The notes: a model not told the origin generated them from the sequence alone. 64,000 nt of DNA from Alitta virens (GCA_932294295.1 OW028576.1:46284628-46348627), one strand, 5' to 3'; positions 40,305 through 52,070 are shown, numbered from the stretch's first letter. Translations and numbers: made by a program.

Positions 40305-41537
40305 CTAACTGGTAGCATTAGACTCAGCTTTCTTGACGTAATACCATTTCACAAAGATGTCTTTATCCCAGGTCTCAGGCTGTAGAAGAACATCAGGATC
40401 AGCACATCGCCCATGTACACGAAAGGAAGCATAACCAGTATGTCGGGTCTGAAGTTTTTCACATTTTAGGTTGTCTGTATTGATACCAGCCTCCTGTAGA
40501 TCCTGCAGAACCTCTTCTGATGAGACATTTTCCTGAAATCGTGTTGCAAATATACTGGTATATCGTCCTAGCTGTTGTCTACGTTGGGGATCCACCGCTC
40601 TCGACAGACGCTGTCTTTCCCTTGTGCCAAGCACCTTGACCATTGGTTGTCTTGGCTTAGAAGGTCTGCCATGCTTTCCAACCATGGTGTATTCTTCTAA
40701 ATCATGTTCACCTATAGCACCATTGCCATCACGCTCATGAAAAGTTGCAGGGTCTGAGTTGTTCATTGAAGGAGGGTCATTGGAAGCATTATTTCGGCCC
40801 TCGTGGTTGCTTTCCCTCTGGTGTCGTAACTGTTTCTTCACTACATCACTGTATGATGTAGATGGCTTCAGGGACTTTATGTCCCTGCACAAAGTGTTCA
40901 GACATTCATGAAACTGCGCCATGCGCTGTCGCATATCATCTAGTGTTTCATTCATCTCATCTTTCTTCAAAGTGTCAGCTTCATTCCTTCCTGCCCCACC
41001 TGCATTTGACTGGATGGCATGACGCACTCTGCTCAGTTGAGTTGCCAGGCTGGCAGCATCAACCCTATCTATGTCAACAGCAGGCATGTTGGACAGGTCC
41101 ATTGCCGCAAACTTAGGCAAACACACACAACTGCATTGACATGACTGCAAAACATCATACAAATCTCCAGCAGCATGGAGTTTTCGTTGATCACCTTTTC
41201 TGGTCTTTTTCCTGCCAACATCCACAGAATCTGGCACAAATCGATAAAGCATTGTCACAGCATTGTTTATGTAGTCAAAGTCATAGAAGTCGGCAACTAA
41301 CTTGACAAGATCATTCTTGGGCATTACATTCATTTTGCAGGTGATGTAGCATAATGCCTCATTAATTATGATCTCCCGATGGTGTTCTCTTGCAATTCCA
41401 TCTTCATCAGAGTCAGAATGGACAACCCTCTTCTCTAGAGTCTCTTCGTTTTGTTTACATTCAGTTTGTTGACATCCTGGCACTTCCCGCGCATGCGCAG
41501 TGAACGGCGGTTCACATGATTTAGAAGAATACACCAT
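40305..41537 (-). CDS. LINE d ORF1
   Basis: 410 codons, ending 8 bp before ORF2. The middle (CQCSCVCLPKF, then AASLATQLSRVRHAI) and a basic C-terminal half (RERQRLSRAVDPQRRQQLGR) fit a nucleic-acid-binding ORF1 protein, but no standard domain is recognised. The first eight residues, including the apparent start Met, lie in the inverted 5' piece at 41514-41537 and are not original. The true N-terminus is unknown. Confidence 0.8.
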   Translation of the reverse strand: MVYSSKSCEPPFTAHAREVPGCQQTECKQNEETLEKRVVHSDSDEDGIAREHHREIIINEALCYITCKMNVMPKNDLVKLVADFYDFDYINNAVTMLYRFVPDSVDVGRKKTRKGDQRKLHAAGDLYDVLQSCQCSCVCLPKFAAMDLSNMPAVDIDRVDAASLATQLSRVRHAIQSNAGGAGRNEADTLKKDEMNETLDDMRQRMAQFHECLNTLCRDIKSLKPSTSYSDVVKKQLRHQRESNHEGRNNASNDPPSMNNSDPATFHERDGNGAIGEHDLEEYTMVGKHGRPSKPRQPMVKVLGTRERQRLSRAVDPQRRQQLGRYTSIFATRFQENVSSEEVLQDLQEAGINTDNLKCEKLQTRHTGYASFRVHGRCADPDVLLQPETWDKDIFVKWYYVKKAESNATS

Positions 41538-41613
41538 GGTTGGAAAGCATGGCAGACCTTCTAAGCCAAGACAACCAATTAATGGTCAAGGTGCTTGGCA
41601 CAAGGGAAAGACA
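41514..41613 (+). repeat. Inverted copy of a LINE d ORF1 segment at its 5' end
   Basis: Matches the opposite strand of 40612-40707 almost perfectly, with a 4-bp insertion. Lies directly next to the LINE 5' end, as expected for snap-back or template-switch events during target-primed reverse transcription. Confidence 0.9.
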
Positions 41614-43135
41614 TACATAGCTGGAAAAATTTGATCATTTGACGACACTTAGGTCAGACACGATGCCCCGCCACCAGGAACCGCCGATATCAAGCTGAAC
41701 AGTGTCACATAGGGCTCAGTATACTTTAAAATATATAGATTAAAAATATTCGGCTCGTTTTTTGAGAAAGATATCAGTAGTTTGCTAAAAATTGCTAAAC
41801 TAGGGCTATTTTTGCGGCATTTCGCTGCTTTTGTGGCTCTTGGCCTTATAAAAGTTGTATGCAACCCACCTCAGTGCCCCTGGTAACGAATTTAAGAACT
41901 AGGCCTACTGAACAGAAACTCGAGAGGTTGTTTGTTTACATTTCGCCGACAACTTCCGGTTGACTTTAGAGCAATGTTTTGAACTTTACAAGGCTTTGTC
42001 ATGCAAGAAAAGTGATTCTAAAGTCACGTTAGTGTGTTATTAATGTATTCCAACTTAGTTTTCACTGTTTGAGGCTGTTTTTGAGCTGTAGTATGAGAAA
42101 TACTCAATCAGTGTGAAGATGCCTACTGGGCACCCCAGGCGTCCACTGGGTTGACTCCCGACCAGGGAGCAGAGTGTTTTTCATAAGCTAGGCTGGGATA
42201 ATTGTTGATTCCGATTTATTTACTATTATCATATTAAATGTTTCTTAAAACTCAGTTAGACTGTAGTTCTCATTCACAGCTAAAAGAGGCACATTAAATT
42301 TATTTTTTCTCTTTTGCACACATCTATATGAAGCTTGTTCAGAATTATTGTGATAAATATCATGTATCGTTACAAATTTATCGCGATTATATTGAATCGT
42401 TAAGGATCAAACGATGTCCAGCCCTAACCTGTCATGAAATACAATAAAAAATCAAATTTATTAGGTAAAACTTAAAAAAAAAATTGTTTGTTGCATTGTA
42501 TTTTAAACTAAAATTTGTATTTTCAATTCTTGCCTTCACTGAATTATATATTACTATCAGTAATTAGTCATTTATACAACAGCAACACCACCTTCTGGAT
42601 TCAGCGACGATAGGCTCTAGTTTGTTTGTTATGAACGTAATACTTTTGGTGGCCTCAATAGCAGGTCGATTTTAACAGGTATAATACAATAAGAAGGATA
42701 TAGTCGGCCAATAATTGATATGGATTGTGAGATGATCTGAATAATGAGATATTCATATGGCAAAATAACACTGAGTCCCTCTTTCCTTTTGTTTTTTGTT
42801 GTTGTCATACATTCACACTGATCTCTTCTTGTGTGACAAAAGCAGTCATCGACTGATTGTGAATCATGAATATGATATATAATATATTTTGTGCTATTAT
42901 TCCAATTATACAAGTATTTTTGTCTTACCTTCATTGTGTAAATTTAAACAATGAAACAATTGTATATTTTTCCTAATAATTTGCTTTATTTTATAATAAT
43001 AAATAACTTTCATCAACACCTTGCATGGCATTTCTTTATTACATATATAATAGATATAATAAATACAGCAATTGCAAATATTGAACTCACTTAGTTCAAA
43101 ACATTGGTCAAGGCATTGTGAAGTCATCATGAGCT
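41614..43135. other. Intergenic stretch
   Basis: AT-rich, a few short ORFs on the - strand without domain signs. No exon with matching splice sites seen. Confidence 0.4.
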
Positions 43136-43144
43136 ACATCCTAA

Positions 43145-43330
43145 CTGGATGTCCATTGCATGTGACAATATAATGGAGGTGCCTTGTACTCGGTGTCTAT
43201 GCTTGGGAAAGTGAAAGTCCCCAACCACTGAACCACTGGCCAAATGTGTAATTCGGTGTGAACTCCAAGCATTGTCATCTCATCAATATATATCTCTTCC
43301 TCTAGCAGGTGTATATATAAGTTGACTAGT
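43145..43330. repeat. Dispersed repeat, copy 1 (other copy 62050-62230)
   Basis: Shares with 62050-62230 'attggaggtg.cttg...tcggtgtctatgct', 'aaatgtgtaa..tggt', 'tcatctcatca.ta' and 'ctctagcagg.g..tatataag'. Probably a SINE. Confidence 0.65.
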
Positions 43331-43564
43331 TATAAGCTTCAAATTAAAAAAAAATATTCCAACAAAACACATTCAAGTAATGTATGTAAATATTATCAGC
43401 AAGAACTTTAACTCACAAAATATCTCATTTAACTTGGTGTCGACATCTGGTGGATTCATCTGATACTTCAGATATAAAAAGATTACGCTGCCTTCTTTAG
43501 TTTGTGACTTTGATTGGGGTTTTATACGAGCTAATTAATTGTTTACTGTGTGGCTCTCCATTTT

Positions 43565-43935
43565 TCTCATCAGGAAAAATGGTTCAGTGCATTTCATCCA
43601 GGTTGGGCCACTCAATATCTAAGTAGATTTAACAAAATTTCTTGAAAGATCACATTTTGATGAAATTATTTGAACTTTGTTCACAGACTGTGACACGAGC
43701 ATTCAATACCTCACATTGAATTAGTTTTCAGAGCGTAAGATAGGTGCCTAATATTAGTGAGATGGTTCAGTGCACCCCAGGTGACTCTAGACATGCACAC
43801 ATACTATATATTAGTTTTTTACCTGCTAAACTTCTACTTTATTGCTATATATATATTCTTCCTGGTTGGTTCCATCACTTCAAAAAGTAAATTACTTTCA
43901 GTCCGTGGTGACTTCAATGCAGGTGGGTTGGATTA
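43565..43935. repeat. Dispersed repeat, copy 1 (other copy 53104-53465)
   Basis: About 360 bp aligning with 53104-53465 ('aaaatggttcagtg.atttcatccaggtt.gg', 'taggtgcctaatat', 'ttcagtgcacc'). The last part ('ttcttcctggt', 'gtggtgacttcaatgcagg') recurs again at 44637-44705. Confidence 0.7.
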
Positions 43936-44528
43936 ATTTTTCATATTTTGTTCATAAACAAACATATTTTACCTACAACAAGTGAAACTCGGTTTCTACC
44001 AGGCCTATTCATTTGCAGTTGGTGTCAAAATGTTGGTACAAATTAACCTCTTTCTATTGGTCATACCTTCATTATGATCCAAGAGATAGTCAGGAGTCTG
44101 AAACTCCAGGGATCGGGGGAATTTATACATCTGATATTGCCGGCTATATCAATTCTAGTTTCATTTATTGTTGCTCCAAATAAGGATTTGTTCATATATT
44201 GGTATGCTTATGTAATTTTTTTTACTATAATTATTATTATATATAGTTCCTAAAATAGACAATGTAACTGGATATACAATCTGTTCATATGTAAATACCC
44301 ACTGCTGCTCATTTGTACTCAGTATTAATCTTCTATGGTGCATTGATTCCTGCTAATAGCCCTGATGGTGCCTTGTTTTATTCATATGATTATAGTTGTC
44401 CATAATCATCATATAGATGTTTTTAATATGTAACTAAATTATGTTCATGTAGATTGTTCTTTTATTTTACTTTATCGTTACATACCTATGTATATTTTTA
44501 TTTTTATCCTTGTATTTTATTTTTTTAT

Positions 44529-44585
44529 GACACATGTATCTTTTTGATTTTCTGTGGTCAATAAAATTCTATATATATATATATG
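44529..44585 (+). mobile_element. Solo LINE 3' end related to LINE a
   Basis: 'gacacatgtatc...ttgatttt.tg.ggtcaataaaat' plus TATA tail, equal to the 3' terminus of LINE a at 6208-6262. The flanking 200 bp upstream is T-rich like a LINE 3' UTR. A third copy is at 58832-58886. Confidence 0.7.
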
Positions 44586-45162
44586 TTATAAATATGCATT
44601 TCACCTGGTGACCTTTTTACTGTTCTATTTTGAACGTCTTCTTCCTGGTAAGTTCCCTTACACTTTATTTGAATACTATCATTCTGTGGTGACTTCAATG
44701 CAGGTGAGTTAGAATAAATTGTTCATTTTCTGATTGTCAAGAGATGACAATAATAACACATGAGCAATTTATTCTAATTATTTTGAAGGTTAGTGATTGG
44801 GATTTGATGGAATGCAAAATATTTTTACTAGTAAGTTTGTCCACAACAACATAACGTAATACTCAAGTATTAAGGTAGGTTGAGTCAAGCAGTGAATTTA
44901 TTGGCTTAGTCTTAACATTGGCAATAGTTATTGATTTAGCAAAGCTGTTTGTAGTCCAAAAACCCCTCCACTACATAGGCAAGGTTAACCATCTCCCTTC
45001 ATCGCACTTCCAGTTAACCCAGCCCAACCACTTACCTGTTTCTTAAAGAAACTTTCTCGTTAATTTCAAAATCATTTTATGATTTATGGCAGGCCACATG
45101 CAAATCAACATCATTTTACCATAGAAACTTTGGTTGCATTGCAAGACAACTACGGAACTCGT

Positions 45163-45350
45163 AACAGTGTATAGATTTAATAAGTAGGTATTACCATGAA
45201 TTTAATAAGTAGGTAGTACTATGAATTTAATAAGAAAGTAGAACAACAAATTTAATAAGTAGGTAGAACAATGAATTTAATAGGAAGGTATTACAAAGAA
45301 CTTAATAAGTAGGTAGTACAATGCATTAAATAGAAAAGTAGGTGTTTCGA
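45163..45350. repeat. Minisatellite of about 27 bp
   Basis: Seven to eight diverged units of the form 'gaatttaataagtaggtag' plus 'tacaat'. Confidence 0.85.
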
Positions 45351-45808
45351 TGATATCTAATAAGAAGGTAGTGTTTAAGAAAATTTAACAAGTGAGGCAA
45401 TTTTCAAACAATTGGTATTGAGTAATGCAAGAATTATGCTAATTCGATAGGTAATGATGAACATTGCTGCAGGTAGAAGTTTTGATGGACATTGTTTCTT
45501 ATTTTAAAGCATATAAAAACACCTAAATGTTCTGTCATTTGTATACTTGCTATTCATATAACAAACCATGCCTAGGAATACTTCCATTTTGTGAAGCAGG
45601 AAGTCACAACATATATATAATTTAATTGACCGTCTTATGCCCAACATGAAACATTCACAGGAAATTTTGCAAAACATAAATATATTAAAAATCTCATTTT
45701 AAAAAAAAAAGAAAAAATTTAGCAATGGTTCCAGCCACCAAGTGAATGCTTTTTACACGGATGACTACAGATAATATCATATCAGCAATTATATTTCATC
45801 TCATCAAC

Positions 45809-47034
45809 AAGCATCAGATCACATAATTATAGTGGTAACATAGGTATAATATGTTAATGCCAAAGCATGATGCCGAAGGCCACTATGTCGCTGAATGCAA
45901 TGCATATACATAAAATATATAATTATATTTGATATCAATGCATTAAAAGCAAATTTATAGCATTAAATGAAAGGCAGAATGTCATAGAATTCATTTCTGA
46001 AGAGAAACAGTATCCATTTGCTCTCAAACTGCAAACTTTGCCGTAGGTACCATTTGACGGCTTCTAGTCGATTCATCAATGCGCGATTCATCCTAGCGGG
46101 AACGGGTCCGTTCGTCACCGCAAATAAGTCTGTTCGTCACCCGAAATAAGTCCATTCGTCATCCGTTTTTTTTTTTCCATACATTATATAGAGTACTCAC
46201 GTAAGGCTGTGCTCGCTTTCAATGTTAAATGTTAAATGCCTGCGCTGCACCCTCCCCCCCCCCTATGCCCAAAAAGCCTATGAAACTAGAACAGCTAGCT
46301 AAGTTGACTAATTGGTAGGCTGGTTCTGGCCTTGAGACAACCTTATGCTTTACACAGGCCCGGGAACCTGATAAAGAACAACTGTTTGGTTTTCCACAAC
46401 TTTATTAAATTTATACACCAAGCATCAGATCACATAATTATAGTGGTAACATAGGTATAATATGTTAATACCAAAGCATGATGCCGAAGGCCACTATGTC
46501 GCTGAATGCAATGCATATACATAAAATATATAATTATATTTGATATCAATGCATTAAAAGCAAATTTATAGCATTAAATGAAAGGCAGAATGTCATAGAA
46601 TTCATTTCTGAAGAGAAACGGTATCCATTTGCTCTCAAACTGCAAACTTTGCCGTAGGTACCATTTGACGGCTTCTAGTCGATTCATCAATGCGCGATTC
46701 ATCCTAGCGGGAACAGGTCCGTTCGTCACCGCAAATAAGTCTGTTCGTCACCCGAAATAAGTCCATTCGTCATCCGGTTTTTTTTTTCTATACATTATAT
46801 AGAGTACTCACTTAAGGCTGTGCTCGCTTTTAATGTTAAATGTTAAATGCCTGCGCTGCACCCTCCCCCCCCCCCCCTATGCCCAAAAAGCCTACGAAAC
46901 TAGAACAGCTAGCTAAGTTGACTAATTGGTAGGCTGGTTCTGGCCTTGAGACAACCTTATGCTTTACACAGGCCCGGGAACCTGATAAAGAACAACTGTT
47001 TGGTTTTCCACAACTTTATTAAATTTATACACCA
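45809..47034. repeat. 613-bp tandem duplication
   Basis: Copy 1 (about 45809-46421) and copy 2 (about 46422-47034) are nearly identical, differing at a few bases and in a run of C. Each holds a short inner array of about 19-bp units ('gttcgtcacccgaaataag'). The unit is related to 50540-50670, so it is a dispersed element that has been tandemly copied. Confidence 0.92.
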
Positions 47035-47779
47035 AGAAATAATGCATATGACATGAATGCACAACAAACTAACAAGAATGAAAAAATATTTAATAAAAAT
47101 CCTGAGAAAGAAAAGCATGACAAGTCTTTTTGGTTCTGTACAATTTAGTGTAATTATTATGCATCATTATTTTGTTATACACCAAGAATTAATAAGTACT
47201 TAGTAGAATCTAAAACAAAAAGTAAATAAAAAGCCTGAGAAAGAAAAATTATAACAATGCATTGTGGTTCTGTAAATTTTTAGTGAATTATTATGCATCA
47301 TTGGTTATACACCAATGATTAATAAGTAAAGGTATAACAATTCATTGTGGTTTTGTTAAATTTTGATTTAAATTTCATTATTACGCATATAAATTTTTAT
47401 AGATATAGATATATATATAGATAAATATTATCAGAATAATACTATAATATTTTATTGTCTTAGGTAATTACTAAATTACTAATAGGCAACATATATAATT
47501 AAAGCAATGTAAAACAAAGGAAAAAATAATATATCTTCACTAAACATTAAAGAATTGGGAACATCAATTTAATATCAATTAATTAATTTAATATCATTAT
47601 TTAATATCAATTAATCAATTTGATATCATTAATTTAATATCAATTAGTAAGCAAATTTCTTTTACTGGGGGGCATTCACCCTATGGGTTACTGTATATTG
47701 TTATGCATGGGTTATTACCAGTCAGTTTTGTGATATTCATGTAGTAGGTAACACTCAGTTGTAAACTTGTATAATGACT

Positions 47780-49516
47780 CAATTCAATTTCTCAATTTCT
47801 TTATTGACCATGTATCATATGAAAAAAATAAAATAAAAATAAATAATTGCATTCTTCGAAATTATCATTAACACGGTTGGCAGACACTATGCAGTGTATA
47901 TGCCATTACCAAACAATATTAAATATACATATATATGACAAATAAAACAATCAAAATTACAATTTTTATCGTAGTTGTTAATTGATAACAATTAAAAAAA
48001 GAAATATATATAATATGTACGGTGGCAGAAGGATACATGGTTAAATATAATCATATTCAATATAAGAAAAAAGAAAGTTAAATGAATATTAAATATAATG
48101 TGCTTGTGAAAAATTTAAAGTTCCCTCAAATATTCAGACATATATATATACCAAGTGACCATAGGCCAAAACAATTCCTCTACAACCCATTTCAAACATG
48201 TGGCAGTTAGTAAAATTGTTATGAGGACAATTTACTGATAAAATGATTTTTTAGTCTCTTCTTGAAAGTATGCAGACTGCAGTTATAATCAATTATATCA
48301 TCAATGTTATTCCAATATTTTGCTCCATTAATTCGTATAGTTTTTTCATACAATGCTGATTTAGCGATGGGAATATATAACTTATTTGACTGTCTAGTTT
48401 GGCGACTTATCACTCTATCATTCCTCTTGTAAAATTCATAGAATACTTCTGGTAACATACCCTTTACAAATTTAAAAACAAAGGTTAACGTACATACGGC
48501 AGAAATATCAGTTAGTTTTAAACTTTTCATACTTTTGAATATTGGATCAGTAGAAGCCATGAAACTTGCATTTTTAATTAATCTTACTGCCTTCTTTTGA
48601 AGCTTAAATAAAGAGTTGATGTGAATATTTGCAGCATTTCCCCAGACTTCTACACAGTAGTTCAAATGGGAGTAGATAATGCTATTGTATAATAGTTTTA
48701 AAGACATAATATCAACATATTTTCTTGCTTTAGCTAAGACTATACCCTTAGCAACTTTACTTTTAACTGCTTTTATGTGATTAACCCATGTTAACTTAGC
48801 ATCTACTGTAACTCCGATAAATTTAATGTGCTCGACACGTTCAATTATGCAGTTATCAATTTTTAAAATATTGTCATTTAAAACTCTTCTGCTCCTGGCA
48901 GACCTGAACACAATATAGTGAGTTTTTTCTAAATTCAATGATAATTTGTTTGCGCCAAGCCAATCTTTAATCTTAATCAATTCTTGGTTTAGTGAAGAAA
49001 ATGTATCTTCTACAGAACCACCCCTTATGAATAAACTAGTATCATCAGCAAAGACAATAGGGGTGACAACATTAGAAACATCTTTAATATCGTTAATATA
49101 TAATAAAAAAAGAAGAGGCCCGAGTATGGAACCTTGGGGCACTCCACATTTAATAGTAAGTCTAGAAGACTCAGCATCATTAAATGAAACAAATTGTTTT
49201 CTGCCCCTTAAATAATCCTGAAACCAATTAAATGCGATCCCTCTTATCCCATATTTGAATAACTTGTGTAATAAAATGTTATGATTCACAGTGTCAAACG
49301 CTTTTTTTAAATCAAGAAATACACCCAAAAATATATCACCATTGTCTATTGCTGATGCTATTTTATCTATTAGGGTAATTAGTGCTAGGTTAGTGGAATG
49401 TTTTTCTCGAAAGCCAAATTGATACTTGTACAAAATGTTATTAATATTAATAAAAGAGAAAACTCTATTGTACATCAGCCTTTCTAATAATTTGGAGAAG
49501 ATAGGTAACACTGATG
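47780..49516 (-). mobile_element. LINE copy e: 5'-truncated with intact RT frame
   Basis: A single open - strand frame (49520-48219) of 433 codons covers RT blocks 2 to 7 and the tail. The frame begins abruptly within the conserved ISVLPIFSKLLER block at about 49516, so it is 5'-truncated at insertion. The 3' UTR ends near 47780 with AATAAAGAAATTG-type repeats. The absence of stops means a recent insertion. Confidence 0.9.
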
Positions 49517-49520
49517 ACAT
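48219..49520 (-). CDS. LINE e reverse transcriptase fragment
   Basis: Landmarks in order: SVLPIFSKLLERLMYNR, YQFGFREKHSTNLAL, FLDLKKAFDTVNHNILLHKL, GVPQGSILGPLLFLLYINDI, VFADDTSLFIRGG, FIGVTVDAKLTWVNHI, LNYCVEVWG and TRQSNKLYIP, ending INGAKYWNNI and KKRLKNHFI. This is CR1/Jockey-group RT. The first residues MS lie at the truncation edge. It lacks endonuclease and cannot move alone. Confidence 0.92.
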   Translation of the reverse strand: MSSVLPIFSKLLERLMYNRVFSFININNILYKYQFGFREKHSTNLALITLIDKIASAIDNGDIFLGVFLDLKKAFDTVNHNILLHKLFKYGIRGIAFNWFQDYLRGRKQFVSFNDAESSRLTIKCGVPQGSILGPLLFLLYINDIKDVSNVVTPIVFADDTSLFIRGGSVEDTFSSLNQELIKIKDWLGANKLSLNLEKTHYIVFRSARSRRVLNDNILKIDNCIIERVEHIKFIGVTVDAKLTWVNHIKAVKSKVAKGIVLAKARKYVDIMSLKLLYNSIIYSHLNYCVEVWGNAANIHINSLFKLQKKAVRLIKNASFMASTDPIFKSMKSLKLTDISAVCTLTFVFKFVKGMLPEVFYEFYKRNDRVISRQTRQSNKLYIPIAKSALYEKTIRINGAKYWNNIDDIIDYNCSLHTFKKRLKNHFISKLSS

Positions 49521-50480
49521 GTAAGATCACAATAACCTATGCTTAAAAACATAGATAGGGATTGACATCTTATTTCAATAAAAAAAAATCATCAATCCTT
49601 TCTCTTAATGCATTACATAACGCATTACTGACGGTTTTGGAGTAACAAGATCACTGTTATTTTCCTTTTTGAGTGTTAAGTTATATCCTATACTGCTAAT
49701 AATTTTTCAATTAAAAGAAATGATAACATCATAGTTTGCTATATAGTCCTATATATATATAATATCAAGTTTAGATATCTAAGGAGCAATTTTCATGTGA
49801 AGTCTGGAAACAAATGCATTTTGTCAGGTGATAACATGGACTTAAAAAACTATTTGAGGTAATATTTCCTACAGATGATATCAAATATCAGCAAAACTTT
49901 TTTTTAAATATTGTTTTTTTGCTATCATCATGTCAATGTTTGAAGAACATATATTGTCGCATTATTAAGTGAGGATCATAAAAAAAACTACAAAAATATT
50001 ATAACTGATATTACCAATCAAACTTATCAAAATATATTTTACCATAATAATAATAATTTATGAATTATAATTTATTTTCCAACAAATGAAAAAAAATGGT
50101 CAAATAGGACTAGTACTAGAAAAGCTTAAAAGTTCGATTTGGAATTTCTGGGTTTACAGTCTAGAACACCGAAAATCAAAATCAGATTTTTTTTAAGATG
50201 ATAGGTATTTATAACCTTAAGTAATATACACAAACAAAGATGATTCATATATTTTTGTAAACTCCAATAGAATGGAATAAAAGAAGAAATTGAAACAATT
50301 AATACACATAGTAATTCAAATAAAGGTGTGAGGGTTTAATTGCAATTCTCCCGTACTGATTGCAATTTCATTATGATTAGGCCTATGAAATGATTTCCCC
50401 CGGACCCCTTTACATAAATAAATTGGCGTTATTGGCCATTTTCAGTGGGACGAAACGCGCAATGACGAATCGACCTGCTA
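49521..50480. other. Intergenic, AT-rich
   Basis: Long A and T runs; nothing coding seen. Confidence 0.4.
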
Positions 50481-50487
50481 TCCCATT

Positions 50488-51243
50488 TGACAGCTGACCT
50501 TATGAAAGCGAACGTTCGCTGACCACGATGACCGGAGCGCATAACTTCATGAAAAGTTGATCAAATTTCTCAAAGTATACATTAGATAAAAGCCAGAAAG
50601 TCATAGAATACCTTTGTGAGCAAATACAGTATCCAGTCCCTCTGAAAACGGCAAAATTCGCCGTGTTATGCGGCAATTGCACAGTATGTGTTTGATACTG
50701 CTCCAAGCAAGCTAATCACTGATTGGCTGTTGTATTTGGGAAGTACTCATTTCGACCAATCACAGCGCAAAACACAAAGTAATCAAATTGCGGTGGTCAC
50801 TGATAATCACGACGATCTCAGCTACGTTTTGAAAGGAAATTGGTTTATATTGTGCATTTTAGGGACAGAATAACTGTATTTTATGGATGACCGATGTATA
50901 CATGTTTGACGCCCATACCATTTGACAGCTGACAGTGGCCCTAGAAGGTCCTGGGCCTCCACGCGGCGAGGGTGGAAACACTTGTGGTGAAGTCCTCTAT
51001 CCCCAGTGGCTAAAACAGGACAGTGTGCATTGCACAAGCTGCTCCAGCTATCCAACGCAGACAATTATTGATTTTTTACATGCTTCTGGTTTCTACTACC
51101 AACTATAGATAATCAATCTTCCCTGAGAGAGCCTCTACATAGCCAACTCAGGTGCTGATGAGGCTTTAAACAATAATACTAACTAACTAACTAACAGCTG
51201 ACAGTGACATTATCAAAGCGAACGTTCGCTAACCACGACGACC
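50488..51243. repeat. Repeat block bounded by AGCGAACGTTCGCT palindromes
   Basis: The two ends share 'cagctgac....at.aaagcg', the 14-bp perfect palindrome (50507-50520 and 51217-51230) and '..accacga.gaccgga'. Inside lies a stretch related to the 613-bp repeat (50560-50670) and a SINE-like unit (about 50926-51197). Confidence 0.6.
50926..51197 (+). mobile_element. SINE-like element with ACTA tail
   Basis: A GC-richer body (50935-51060) is followed by an A/T-richer 3' part and ends in 'actaactaactaactaac' (51178-51196), a short-tandem tail. The ends of the host repeat flank it. The - strand ORF across it is not a gene. Confidence 0.5.
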
Positions 51244-51689
51244 GGACGACTGAAGTTCGCCATCTTGTGACCGTAAACAGCCGAGGGACTCGCGGAGGCA
51301 ACAGACAACGATTTAAAGAAACTTTGTTTGTATACAATTGCGCATGGGTGAGATTTAAATTCCAGAAAAGGCTCAGTCAAAATTATCGTGCAGCTGCCAC
51401 CTGTCGCTGGTTTCGTAGTGAGTGCTGCCACCTAGCTCCTGCAACCTTGAACATACAGCATACGGCCTCTGGCCTTCGGCTATAAATCATACAATACAGG
51501 CTGATGTGCTAACACATGCATACAGTTGTTCTAGAGGATTCGTTCTGAATATGTAAATATATATATGCAAAATAATCACCATTGATTAGGAAATATCTAT
51601 TATTTTGAACACTTATCCTTTGTTACTTATGAAATGCATGTATGGAGTGTTGTTTAATTATAAAAATAATGTCAATGCAAGCATTTAGC

Positions 51690-51786
51690 ATGAAATTAAA
51701 AATACTGGTGTTTATTATCATATTAGTGGTCCTATTTTTCATGTGCGCGTTCATAATGTCTTACAAATATTTCACTTGTTATGAAG
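51690..51786 (+). CDS. Candidate signal-sequence exon, possibly gene C exon 1
   Basis: ATG 51690 (or in-frame ATG 51669) gives MKLKILVFIIILVVLFF, then MCAFIMSYKYFTCYE, a strong signal peptide or signal anchor. The donor GAAG|GTAAAC follows, leaving phase 1, the phase needed by the vWA exon at 57193. With it the gene C exon lengths sum to 1170, a multiple of three. The link is inferred over 5.4 kb with a LINE in between. It could also start another gene. Confidence 0.5.
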
Positions 51787-51830
51787 GTAAACCTGCAGGA
51801 ACCCTGTAATAACAGCAATCCGCTCTGCTC

Positions 51831-52070
51831 AGAGTAAAGCCAAGTGAGCATAAAAAGAATTACCAACAAAATAGCATCTTCCCTTAACTAATCTACCATT
51901 AAGATTATCATTTATATGTCCAAAATAGTCCTTTTCCTGCCATTTGTTTTATTTAAAAGGTTTTATGCACAACAAGGAGTATTCAGTTCGCAAGAATTAC
52001 CAACAAAATAGCATCTTCCCTTAACTAATCTACCATTAAGATTATCATTTATATGTCCAAAATAGTCATA
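51831..52070. repeat. Short local duplication
   Basis: The phrase from 'gaattaccaacaaaatagca' to 'ccaaaatagtc' (about 75 bp) occurs at 51857-51930 and again at 51993-52067. Confidence 0.85.

Larger units (their letters stand above)
37238..41513 (-). mobile_element. LINE copy d: almost full-length two-ORF non-LTR retrotransposon
   Basis: On the - strand: 5' end near 41513, ORF1 41537-40305, ORF2 endonuclease 40296-39415, RT 39410-38196 and 38172-37504, then a 3' UTR ending in an AATTG repeat at 37238-37272. ORF2 is broken only twice: one extra T in a run of seven T near 39422, and one lost base near 38186. The copy is the youngest-looking LINE in the window. Its 5' end carries an inverted piece of ORF1 (41514-41613). 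Confidence 0.9.

Noticed and set aside
50822..51064. 80-codon minus-strand frame
   Set aside because: It overlaps a SINE-like body with an ACTA tail and lacks any recognised domain.
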